DNA of 13,885 nucleotides from Cudoniella acicularis (lineage: Eukaryota > Ascomycota > Leotiomycetes > Helotiales > Helotiaceae), in assembly GCA_013054445.1 (NCBI GenBank), contig JAAMPI010001482.1, positions 1 to 13,885 on the forward strand, written 5' to 3'. Each line of letters begins with the position of its first letter. The first letter of the stretch is position 1. The notes below the pieces were generated by a model, which was not told where the DNA came from, made no database searches, and saw only the letters and a program-made list of their open reading frames with translations. Of the stretch, positions 1 to 7,485 are shown in pieces. Position numbers and translations under genes: made by a program.

Positions 1-45
1 GGTACGCGCCAGGAAGGTACGCGCCAGGAAGGTACGCGCTAGGAA
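1..45. repeat. 15-bp minisatellite, three copies, cut by window start
   Basis: Three head-to-tail copies of GGTACGCGCCAGGAA fill the first 45 bases. The third copy differs by one C-to-T transition. The array begins exactly at the window edge, so it probably continues upstream. No coding potential is seen. Confidence 0.9.
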
Positions 46-71
46 GATATACTAGTAGAGTATAAGAAAGG

Positions 72-143
72 TAATTAGGAGAAATAATTGGGAGATTAAT
101 TAGGAGAATAATTAGGAGAATAATTAAAAGATTAAATAAAAGT
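72..143. repeat. 12-bp AT-rich minisatellite, about six units
   Basis: Six consecutive 12-base units fit the pattern WTAATTAGGAGA. The units begin at 72, 84, 96, 108, 120 and 132. The third and fourth differ only at their first base, and the last two have lost their G residues (AATTAAAAGA, AAATAAAAGT), as expected from G-to-A drift. The array sits 27 bases after the 15-bp array and is purine-rich on this strand. Confidence 0.85.
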
Positions 144-218
144 ATATCTTCATTTTTATACGGGTTCTTGGCAACCCACGGGTATACCCACCTACCCGAG
201 TAACTCTCCTTACTCCTA

Positions 219-244
219 CCCACGGGTACCCATCGAGCAGCCTA
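219..244. mobile_element. possible terminus of a hAT-type element
   Basis: The 16-mer ACCCACGGGTACCCAT recurs exactly inside the left end of the hAT-type MITE near 12214. It is followed here by CGAGCAGCCTA, which resembles the MITE right end CACGCAGTCTA. A degenerate relative, ACCCACGGGTATACCCA, lies just upstream near 175-190. I could not find a matching opposite terminus inside the window, so this may be one end of an element starting left of base 1, or a chance GGGTACCC-rich motif. Confidence 0.35.
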
Positions 245-646
245 GGCTTACGACGCTTCAAAGCTCCTGCGCACCACTTCGCCATTTCAAGTAAGGTGCG
301 CATAAGAATATTCTTCCGTCACGACTGTCACATGATCTAAGGTCACATAGCAGCCCTCCAGCGCGCCTTACGTACCGAGGGATTACTTAGCTTTGCGGCC
401 TAAAATTGCGGGGTTAAAAAAAGGTGGCTGACGTTTCGTGGATGAGACTATTTGTGGCTTGGCGCCCTCAGGGTCTGTGCTTACTAACTTAAATCACATT
501 GTGTAATCACGCGAGATAAAAATCTCCGCCTTTGGATTGAAAGTTTTAGCTTGAGCCAAATATCTCGCTGAGATTCTGGCTCCTTATCTTACCATCCACC
601 TTTAGCTTTTCCCAGATATTACAAGCTCGACTATAGTACACCAACC
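245..646. other. gene-free stretch upstream of the kinase-like pseudogene
   Basis: No open reading frame with fungal-like coding character is seen. Isolated motifs include TCACATGATC near 348 and a CGCGCCTTACGTACC motif near 362 that resembles the CGCGC motifs of 3790-4050. The last 100 bases may be the former promoter and leader of the kinase-like gene, but no convincing TATA box is visible. Confidence 0.5.
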
Positions 647-1643
647 ATGTTCTCAGTCATCCGTCGAAGTTGCTCGCAGGCATACTCCTCTATAGCATTA
701 CTGCCGTCGACAGCCCTCCCTCTCATCTAGCGCATAATAATTCGATTGCTACACTTCCAACGACAATCTATCGACTTTACCCCCAAAACCTATAAAGAAG
801 AGATATGGGAGAAAGGAACGGAGCCAGGAATTCGCTCGTTCAGACTTGTGTACCATTTCTCTCACCTCGAATGGCATATCAAGGTTACTTTTAAAGGAAC
901 ACTTCAACCGGCTCAGACTAGCACTTTTGCTAAAAAACCAGAACGGCGAAAACGCCTCATGAACCTCTGCCTCTGCACCGATTTCGATTTTATAAAGCTG
1001 TTAAATGACACAGTTACTGAGCTTATCATCACATACCAGCAACATGCGATAACCACTCCACAAAGCCAGATTCTACATCTCAAGACAACGCGAGATATAG
1101 AAAGCGAATATTCCTCTATTGTCAATCAACTATGTGTTTGCATACGAGAAGACCCGTTCCGAGTACGGTTTCCAATATACAACACTACTGTCAGTTCCGT
1201 TCCCCCAAAAGACCTGTTGGAAATCATCAAGACACAAGAGCTTAGTATGGGCGTATATAAGGTACGCGTCATAGGGAATGAGATTACCTACGTATACAAG
1301 GAAGTGGATAAGCCCCTGTATGAGCCGAAGGATAATGAAGTGCTGGAACAAGAGCTGCGAAACTTGATACTACTGCGTAGCATTGACGGCATCGTGCAGC
1401 TCGAATTTAGCTGCGTCCTCTTTAAAGATCACTGGTCTGGAGAGAATTCTGCACTTCTAGACACCGCGATATACGGTGGCGCGCTTGAGTTAATAAACAT
1501 AAAGAGAGGCTATACTCAAGGCGCTTGGGCACTTGCTCTTCGTTGACCAGGGGCTCAAGCTCGAACAGCAGAGGCAATATCGCGAGAAAAGAAATGAGGT
1601 GAGGGTTTTGGTAGGACATAAAAGGATGAGAGAGATGAGGTAG
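647..1643 (+). pseudogene. broken protein-kinase-like gene, N-lobe only
   Basis: An ATG at 647 (context CCAACCATG) opens a frame that meets TAG at 728-730 and continues in the same frame from 731 to the TGA at 1544-1546. The downstream part resembles fungal proteins with a long N-terminal region and a divergent protein kinase domain. A VYKVRV strand (about 1253), a candidate ATP-anchoring Lys in YVYKEV (codon at 1298) and a helix-C-like EVLEQELRNL (about 1337) fit a kinase N-lobe. Homology as I know it ends near 1405. No catalytic-loop HRD or DFG motif follows, so the C-lobe is missing. The sequence after 1405 (ENSALLDTAIYGGALEL) is unlike a kinase. It appears to continue after a frame change near 1500 into a 46-codon tail, 1503-1643, rich in Lys, Arg and Glu. 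The early stop could be a C-to-T (RIP-type) lesion. An intron ending at TAG-730 is conceivable but lacks a good donor. Confidence 0.6.
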
Positions 1644-1688
1644 TACATTTTGAAAGTTTTAAAGCAGGATGAGAGAGATGAGTTAGTA
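1624..1688. repeat. 22-bp direct repeat pair
   Basis: GGATGAGAGAGATGAGGTAG at 1624-1643 recurs at 1667-1686 with one G/T difference, and the match runs two more bases (TA). The offset is 43 bases. The first copy covers the end of the frame-shifted kinase tail, suggesting that the tail was extended or disrupted by a small duplication. Confidence 0.8.
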
Positions 1689-1924
1689 AATAACTCCTAA
1701 ACACCTAGGGGGGTAATAGTACCTTGATTTGATTTGATTGGTCTTGATTATTCTTGTTTTTTTTTCCTCACACTGGTAAATGTGGTAATGCGGCAATTTG
1801 GACGCGCACACTCTTTCCTTCTCGTGCAACTTCAACGAATCAACATTGTATTAGTCTATCTGGGTTTGACACTATCATTCTTGTTAGGGATGAGACTTTG
1901 CGACTATCAACCTAAAACAACACC

Positions 1925-3364
1925 TCAGGGTTCCCCATCCCACAAGAATCTATGTGCAGACGGCCATGGCTTCAAAAGCACGACCACGCCTTTATCACTA
2001 GCCTCCTTTACGACTCTGTCGCATTGGTTCTTGTAGATATTATCCGCACCGTCAGGGCATGAAATATGTACTTCCTGAAGAGCAGACAGCCGAGAATCAT
2101 GCGTGGAGTGGAAGTGACGAAACAACGCGTCAAGGGCTTCTTCATGATGATCAACTCCCTTTGATATCAATGAAAGCTGGGCGACTGAAGCAGGTATTAA
2201 GTCGATAAAAGGCTCTGATGGGTTGGTGGACGAAAGCTTAATAACCCACGAGTACCAAGGTAAATATCTAGTATAACTAGCGGCGGCAGCGATATTACAC
2301 ATAACAAGTTCGAGAGGAATCTCGAGCGTTTTCAGCCGCTGGAACCCACGTATCGATGCCTGACCTGGGACGATAGAGCCGTGTAATTCGTGGATGGTGA
2401 CCGAAAGTTGGACGAGATGGCTCCCAGCCTCGCGCTCAACGGCATTGACAAACTTGCAGATGTCCCAATCCTGAATGGGGGAATCAATTTTCGTACCGTG
2501 CCAATATCTAAGCGTCTTCAGGGATGGGGTATGCTTGAGAAAGTCGGCAATGCCCACCTCGTCGATGCAGCAACTGATTAGATGAGCCGCTTGCAGTTTC
2601 TCTGCGACATGATGCGAATCTCTGAATGCAAGGCTCCTGGGTATGTCCTCGAATGCTAAGCAGCTGGGGCCACGAAAAGACTGCATGTGCGGCAGAGCTA
2701 GAAACGGAGCCGCCCATCTCAGATCAAATCGTTCATCTATATTAAGCGAGACCGCCCCTTCGAATCTCGTGAGTGAGGCAAGGCTGGATGTGGACTGCTT
2801 GGCTTTGTCAACGACGGCGTCTAGGAGTTTGTCAGTTGCATCATTCGGCTTCCAGGCCCGTGGGATGATAAGTTTCTCGATATTCGGCAGTAGCGTCAAC
2901 AGAAAGGCAGCCCCGTGCTGGGAGTAGCGGCCTTCTCTAACATCTTCTTCGAACGTCATATAGTATTCCTTCCAATCGAGATTGGCGTGCTTGAGATAAA
3001 TAGACTTGGCAAATAATTCGACCACAGCTCCGCCATCTTGAATACTCGGCACCGACTTAGGCACTTGACGACCCAAATGTCGGCTATCAATTTTGAAGGT
3101 TGCGGTTCGAATATAACGCGCCACAACGGGTTCGGCGGCGATAAGCATAAGCATGTCAGAGGCGGACATGAGATTCAACCCGCGCGGCCTTAGCCAGTAT
3201 TCAAACGTTTGGAAGCGCGAGCGTAGCTCATGATGGCGGTCGATAAATATTGTGCATCGCGCGTATATTCTCTTGCAAGTCAATGCCACGCTCTCAAAAC
3301 CTTCTGGCAGAGTATGTTTAATAATATTGTCGAGGAGTTCGTTCGGTAGCTGCGTGAACATCAT
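1925..3364 (-). CDS. F-box protein, intact single-exon gene
   Basis: Predicted 479-residue protein. Residues about 3-45 (FTQLPNELLDNIIKH, then SVALTCKRIYARC) match the F-box signature: Leu-Pro-x-Glu-Leu, hydrophobic helices, and the Leu/Val-x-x-Thr/Val-Cys-Lys-x pattern. In the family this segment binds Skp1 and docks the protein in an SCF ubiquitin ligase, while the rest recruits substrate. The remainder is about 430 residues with spaced leucine-rich stretches (for example LPNIEKLIIP, FQRLKTLEIPLEL). These suggest degenerate leucine-rich repeats, but I cannot define regular repeats and no substrate can be inferred. Two consecutive ATG codons (3364-3362 and 3361-3359) start the frame, and the first has A at -3. 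There is no intron, no in-frame lesion and no sign of RIP, so it is probably functional. Large fungal F-box families of this kind are variable between strains. Confidence 0.85.
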   Translation of the reverse strand: MMFTQLPNELLDNIIKHTLPEGFESVALTCKRIYARCTIFIDRHHELRSRFQTFEYWLRPRGLNLMSASDMLMLIAAEPVVARYIRTATFKIDSRHLGRQVPKSVPSIQDGGAVVELFAKSIYLKHANLDWKEYYMTFEEDVREGRYSQHGAAFLLTLLPNIEKLIIPRAWKPNDATDKLLDAVVDKAKQSTSSLASLTRFEGAVSLNIDERFDLRWAAPFLALPHMQSFRGPSCLAFEDIPRSLAFRDSHHVAEKLQAAHLISCCIDEVGIADFLKHTPSLKTLRYWHGTKIDSPIQDWDICKFVNAVEREAGSHLVQLSVTIHELHGSIVPGQASIRGFQRLKTLEIPLELVMCNIAAAASYTRYLPWYSWVIKLSSTNPSEPFIDLIPASVAQLSLISKGVDHHEEALDALFRHFHSTHDSRLSALQEVHISCPDGADNIYKNQCDRVVKEASDKGVVVLLKPWPSAHRFLWDGEP

Positions 3365-3473
3365 GGTAGTGCGTGAAGAGGAATGCTCTTGTCTTTGAGA
3401 CTGCTGTTGATAGCCGGAGATTGGGATTCAAATAGTAGAAGAGGTGTAGATTGAGCTTTGCGAGAGCGGAATG

Positions 3474-3483
3474 CTAAATATAG
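3474..3483 (-). promoter_or_regulatory. putative TATA box of the F-box gene
   Basis: The minus strand reads CTATATTTAG about 110 bases upstream of the F-box start codon. It is followed by a C/T-rich leader. Position and sequence fit a fungal core promoter, but AT-rich intergenic DNA makes chance matches likely. Confidence 0.35.
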
Positions 3484-3484
3484 T

Positions 3485-4090
3485 TGGGCTCGCTTAAGGC
3501 GATTACGTCAGCCCTATAACCACCCCTCAAGTTCCCTACGTTTACTAGAGCCACTTTTAAAGTCCCCTATCAGGCGAGTGGTCAACTTAATAAATGCTTC
3601 GAGTTTATTACCGTATCTATTAATATAACATGATCAGGAATGTCTTAGACCGTATACTCTCGGCTAACCCTAAAAGTGAGAAAGTATTCCTATAATTAAC
3701 TAACTACACATTTTGCTAAAGCATCTATTAATAAAAAAAAGTTGATGCCTCAGCGACCCCCGTAAGCGCTATAAGAGGGGCTGCGCCCTGAGCTTGCGAG
3801 GATAAAAGGCGCGCCCTAACCGCCGATAACGTGAGTTCTATTCTTGTACGCGCGCCTAAAGTCACGTTAGTGGCTTGATCACACACATGCGTGCGCGTAA
3901 GAAGAGGGCGCGCGCTTAGGAAAGTGGATATATTTCGCCTACCGGTAGCTTCTTTCTAAAAAAGGGGGCGCGTGTCTTACGAGTAGATACACATGAGTGG
4001 GAGGTTGTAAAGAGGTGTAAGGGGGCGAAGTCCCTATAGGAGGCGCGCTAATTAAGGTTATTACCAAAGGAACAAAAATTTTCTTATATA
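3485..4090. other. intergenic repeat-like DNA with scattered CGCGC motifs
   Basis: No gene is recognisable. Between about 3765 and 4050 short GC islands built on CGCGC alternate with AT-rich DNA: GGCGCGCCCTAA (3807), ACGCGCGCCTAA (3848), GGGCGCGCGCTTAG (3906), GGGGGCGCGTGTCTTA (3964) and AGGCGCGCTAATTA (4042). Several are followed by CTAA or preceded by TTAG, so they look like related copies in both orientations. The block may be a degenerate transposon or LTR remnant. A short imperfect stem (CTCAG..CCCC with GGGG..CTGAG) lies near 3750-3800. Confidence 0.5.
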
Positions 4091-4256
4091 TACCTACATA
4101 CTTGCCCTCTCCACCTCGACCTCTTCACGACCACCAACCTCACATAATATGGCACAGACAACTGTACCGGATGTACTTACGTACTTGCCCTCTCCGCTTC
4201 GACCTCTTCACGATCACCAACCTCACATAATATGGCACAAACAGCTATATCGAATA
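4091..4256. repeat. 83-bp tandem duplication diverged only by transitions
   Basis: Bases 4091-4173 and 4174-4256 are two abutting copies of an 83-base unit. Aligned by eye without gaps they differ at 11 positions. All are C/T or G/A exchanges, with no transversion and no indel. Each copy contains CTTGCCCTCTCC, a CACCAACCTCACATAATATGG segment and an ATG. The unit looks like a leader plus start codon, but the frame from the first ATG (4149) runs only about 50 codons and depends on the duplication. All-transition divergence fits RIP or cytosine deamination. Confidence 0.9.
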
Positions 4257-4436
4257 ATTGAAACAATTTATATAAAGATTATTTTTCTGGTTTGACATCA
4301 ACTGATACTAAATATAGAGGTAGGCAGTGTCGTGCGACCGCGATCAGGAGCCTGATAGTATAATCGGTGAAGATATGCAGGGACTTGAATCTAACTTCAG
4401 GAATAGAAGATGTTATACTTCCTGGGATATATAGTA

Positions 4437-4450
4437 CTGCATATATAAAT
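4437..4450 (+). promoter_or_regulatory. putative TATA box of the secreted-protein gene
   Basis: CTGCATATATAAAT lies about 95 bases upstream of the chosen start codon at 4544. It is followed by a pyrimidine-rich leader (TCTACTCTTCTCTT near 4502). Another TATATAG stands at about 4425. Spacing suits a fungal core promoter. Confidence 0.4.
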
Positions 4451-4543
4451 CTGGTGCGTGCCTTGTTTATACTTCAACTAACAACAGCGAATTCTCCTAT
4501 CTTCTACTCTTCTCTTATTATCTGCGATTCAAGCCTATATATC

Positions 4544-5577
4544 ATGCTTTTTTTCTTCCTATTTCTTTTCTTGCTTGCTATCAACGCGGCGGTGCTTTCG
4601 CGTGCCCCTACTGATTGTGAAGATGAGTTCGAGGAAATCGAAATGTCTGTGTTCAATGATGGGCCTAGTGTTACTGGAGACGCGGGCATTGGAGCCGAGT
4701 TTGAGACACCACTGTTCAACTTCCAAAACTCCGCTTGTAACCTTGACGATACGTTTGCTGCAAAACGTATGCTAGTACAGAGCCGGTCAGGACAAAACTT
4801 TGTACTATCAGTAGACACGGGATCAACAGAACTTGGGGCAGGAAAACTCAACCCGGAGTACATTCTGGACGGCACGAGCATCAAAGTCGGAGATAGAAGC
4901 GCTGCGGCCGCTGGTGCAGCAGCTACAAACGACTTCGTAAGTGCTTCGCTATACAGACTCCATGACTGACTGACTAAGGTTATATATCAGATGGGTTGGA
5001 CACCGTGGACTGAGAACCCTCCAAACCAAATTACGATCCTGGATTTCCCGCAATGTAATCCTTGGACCATCACCGGTCTGACTCCAATCACGGACAAAGG
5101 TAATATGCTCTGGGCTCCACAGGTGACTGCACCTATGCCTCTCGAAGCGCTTTACTCTCTTATGCAAGAGAATTTAAAAGAAACAGAGACTGGCCGGAAC
5201 ATCCTTGACGGCGAAACTTCACACTCAACTGGCCAAAACATCCAGCTCGTGACCCAGGATTACTTTCGGTCTCCCTCGCTAGGAATCCCTGCCATTTCGG
5301 TCTCTGATGACATGCTTGGCTTCTGTGCCTTGGTCTTGTCCTACGCGAAAGCAGCAAACCGCGAGCAAACTCCGGATGTGAGCCCTAAGCATTGGTTGAC
5401 GTTCATGCCACGAACGGAATTCAACACGATTTATACGCAAGTCAGCTTGAAATTCATGAGCCCTCTATTTGATATGTTTAACACACTTGCATGTTATAAG
5501 ACGGATTCGAACCTATATGTCACGTAAGTAGCCCGAGTCGATTTGCTTGCCAACTAACGACGTGTAGGCTTGTCTAG
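4544..5577 (+). CDS. secreted fungal protein of unknown function, 3' truncated, two introns
   Basis: Model: exons 4544-4936, 4991-5523 and 5568-5577. Intron 1 (54 bp) has donor GTAAGT, CTGAC repeats as branch site and acceptor ATCAG; it is phase 0. Intron 2 (44 bp) has GTAAGT, CTAAC and GTAG. Splicing gives about 311 residues. I chose the ATG at 4544 because it starts a strong signal peptide (MLFFFLFLFLLAINAAVLSRA); an upstream in-frame ATG at 4367 would bury it. The mature part begins with an acidic stretch (CEDEFEEIE), then an FETPLFNFQNSAC region and a YILDGTSIKVG motif. Exon 2 holds QITILDFPQCNPWTITG, MLWAPQVTAPMPLEALYSL and an ALVLSYAKAA region. I recognise this as a conserved secreted family of ascomycetes but cannot name a function. 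The reading frame ends two codons after intron 2 at TAG 5575-5577, exactly where a foreign GC-rich block starts. Family members as I recall continue well beyond this point, so the gene is probably truncated by insertion. Confidence 0.7.
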
Positions 5578-5770
5578 TAGCCGGGCGGCGGCCGGCGAAG
5601 CGAGGCGGCTTTAAAAAATCGCGAACATCAAAACTATCGCGACGGCGAGCCCCCCCCCGGCAACACCGCAACGACGGCGATACGCGCCCGGATCAGAGCC
5701 GAATCGATGTCGTATACGTGTCTAGAGGGTCCCTGATCGCTCGCGGTATCGCGCCGACCCTTAGAGGGCT
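5575..5770. other. GC-rich block abutting the truncated gene
   Basis: Starting at TAGTAGCCGGGCGGCGGCC the sequence turns abruptly GC-rich, with GCGGC/GCGAGG motifs, a run of nine to ten C near 5651 and many CG dinucleotides. No reading frame is seen. The clean edge at the end of the interrupted gene suggests the end of an inserted element, but I recognise neither terminal repeats nor a known family. Confidence 0.5.
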
Positions 5771-6073
5771 TAAGAAGGAGTCGTATATAATACTATCTAA
5801 AAAAGATAACTCTTAATATATATAATATATCTAACTAAGCCTAAAAGTATAAATCTTAATATACGTAACTTATTATAACTATAAAACACGAACGTCTTTT
5901 ATAATTTAAGAGAAGGCTTAAAACCTCTTTACTTATTATTATAGACCTAGTTCGGAGGTCTAGTCGAGACCGATCACGTAACCTTATATCGTNTATATAA
6001 CCTCGTTTCAGACCTCGTCTGCGCTCTTCACCTTAGTATTCTAAGTAATAGAACTACTTCACTGTCAGCGCTG
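5771..6073. other. very AT-rich block with one undetermined base
   Basis: Bases 5780-5940 are dominated by TA-rich text (TAATATATATAATATATC, TATTATAACTATAAAACACG) right next to the GC-rich block. The base at 5993 is N. From about 6000 the sequence approaches the transposase remnant on the minus strand and may be its decayed continuation. The GC-rich/AT-rich juxtaposition is typical of RIP-affected repeat DNA. No gene is seen. Confidence 0.55.
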
Positions 6074-6439
6074 TCACAGATGGAGGCTCTTAAGCCTGAT
6101 ACTATAATGCCTTATAAACTGCCCTACCTAGTTCTTCCTAACACTCGCCCCCCTAATCTCTTTAGCCAGATTCTTGACGATATGACTAGTCAGTGGTATT
6201 CCTTAGTCTGTCAGGTTATTAATTCGCGTAATCAGGATCTCTTCCTACTCGCTAGTAAGGTATTGATGCCAGAATGAATTAGCCTCCTTTTTAGACTTCG
6301 TAAGGCTATAAATACGCTTTAAGAGCGTACTACGGTCGTACCTGTATGTTACTACGGTATTAGAATAATTTGTGTATTCTCCGCTTTTGATTGCAGCAAT
6401 CGCGGCGTCAATCCGAGCTGATTTGTCAACTCTAGCCAT
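6074..6439 (-). pseudogene. pogo/Fot-type transposase, N-terminal remnant with stops
   Basis: From ATG at 6439 the minus strand encodes MARVDKSARIDAAIAAIKSG, then a helix-turn-helix of the psq type (STLLKRIYSL) and NSFWHQYLTSE. The frame continues through stops into EEILITRINNLTD, GIPLTSHIVKNLAKEI and VGQFIRHYSIRLKS, which is the layout of a CENP-B-type DNA-binding domain. Proteins of this family bind the ends of Tc1/mariner-superfamily elements, and the DDE catalytic domain follows further on. Here only the DNA-binding half remains. In-frame stops are TAG 6247-6245, TAA 6205-6203, TAG 6130-6128 and TGA 6076-6074. The first three are explained by CpA-to-TpA change on one or the other strand, the RIP signature. 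The upstream side (6440-6510) holds a GT-rich stretch that may lead to the element's terminus; I could not identify a matching inverted end. Confidence 0.75.
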
Positions 6440-6510
6440 ATTTTAGTGTTGAGGATAAGTTTAAAAAAAAAGCGGGATTTGGTGTGGGGTGGGCATTGGC
6501 ACGGGAAATC

Positions 6511-6717
6511 GGTTATTGAAGCAGCCCGGAAGCTATGCGACCACAGATTGAGCGAGGTCACAGGCGGTTTCGATTTCTAGTCATTTATCCAAAGAGAAAA
6601 GATGGCGGCGTGGAGTTAGTATTCGGCACGTTGCCGGAGGAGCTGAAGATGCTCAGAACCGATGAGAAGTTCACGGAGTATGCAACGCTCGTAGATGGTC
6701 AAGGAGCACATGGTTAG
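6511..6717 (+). pseudogene. orphan coding fragment, unknown family
   Basis: A frame to the TAG at 6715-6717 encodes FRFLVIYPKRKDGGVELVFG, then LPEELKMLRTDEKFTEYATL, which looks like genuine protein sequence (amphipathic strand, acidic helix, balanced composition). Just upstream another frame (about 6511-6580) encodes VIEAARKLCDHRLSEVTGGF and appears to run into it through a one-base frame change near 6570. I do not recognise the family. It sits immediately next to the transposase remnant, so it may be the 3' end of a host gene broken by that element. Chance ORF is the alternative. Confidence 0.35.
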
Positions 6718-7283
6718 CTTGTATAGGAGCGGCTTTTCTATTGTAGGTCAGGTTTGGTACATGGGAATCCGTATTCAATAATGAATAAATATCGAGTGGC
6801 TAGTTTCTGCAGAGATACCGATCCTGTGGAGGATAAAATCACACACAGTACTGGTTCAAAGTACACAACAGTGCTGGCTTCCCTGAGGAGGGATGTTAGC
6901 GAAATGCCAACATAACTCAGGACTCTCATGCACGCCAGGTCGAGACCCGGCCAAAGCATAGGTATGGAAATCTCAAGGTTGCGCTGCGTGGAACAACGAC
7001 TTCACATCTCATCCCAAGGAGCCAAGCAAACGCACAAGCCAACCTCTGCCGGGCTCAGTCTGTCTTGAGACTCTTGACTCTCTGGGGCACGTGACAGGGG
7101 GGATCATGTGACATGAACGGGCTGCTAGCTCCCGCTGTCTCTGAGGTCCCTGCATCGCCGCGCTTCGGGATCTTCCCGATTCCCAAGAGAACTCCGCAGG
7201 TTGCCACAATGCCACAATGCCGTGCTCTTAGCCGCATCCCCATGGCCGGGCAATGGGCATGCCGGTCCGTTGGAACTTACATA
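6718..7283. other. intergenic DNA, small palindromes, no gene seen
   Basis: No supported gene. Between 6867 and 6915 two small hairpins follow each other: TCCCT/AGGGA with loop GAGG, then ATGTTAGC/GCCAACAT with loop GAAAT and one mismatch. An E-box-like CACGTGAC lies at 7088 and CATGTGAC near 7105. TCGGGA-TCT-TCCCGA at 7165-7179 contains CGG-N7-CCG, a form bound by some Zn2Cys6 regulators. GCCACAAT is duplicated at 7203-7218. These could belong to the distal promoter of the transporter. Confidence 0.4.
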
Positions 7284-7485
7284 CCCACAGGCCCGGCAAA
7301 GCCTGCCAAAGAATGAGCATATTAGAGCTACTTTCCAGAAGCCAATTCCACGAGGGACTTGCTTGGCGGTTGGGATAAATAAACCCCCACCTTGATGCGT
7401 GGTTCAAGTAGGTACTTTCTCCCCCACAGGCTCAGCAAGCCTGACCGAGAATGAGCGCATTAGAGCTCATCTCCAGAAGCCAATT
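7284..7485. repeat. 64-bp direct duplication upstream of the transporter
   Basis: Bases 7284-7347 (CCCACAGGCCCGGCAAAGCC to CCAGAAGCCAATT) recur at 7423-7485 (CCCACAGGCTCAGCAAGCC to CCAGAAGCCAATT), offset 139 bases. By eye roughly four fifths of positions agree, with one single-base gap. Both copies contain GAATGAGC, ATTAGAGCT and end in AGCCAATT, so each carries a CCAAT pentamer. Between them is GGGATAAATAAAC, which includes a GATA-type GGATAA. Confidence 0.75.

Noticed and set aside
1734..2036. 100-codon plus-strand frame
   Set aside because: It overlaps the 3' end of the F-box gene on the other strand and shows no recognisable protein features.
4149..4310. Short frame starting MAQTTVPDVL inside the tandem duplication
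   Set aside because: It has about 50 codons and exists only because of the 83-bp duplication; its second half reads the repeat in another frame.
6867..6900. Hammerhead ribozyme (CTGAGGA followed by GCGAAAT)
   Set aside because: The core pieces are present but helix II would have only one pair and helices I and III have no partners nearby.
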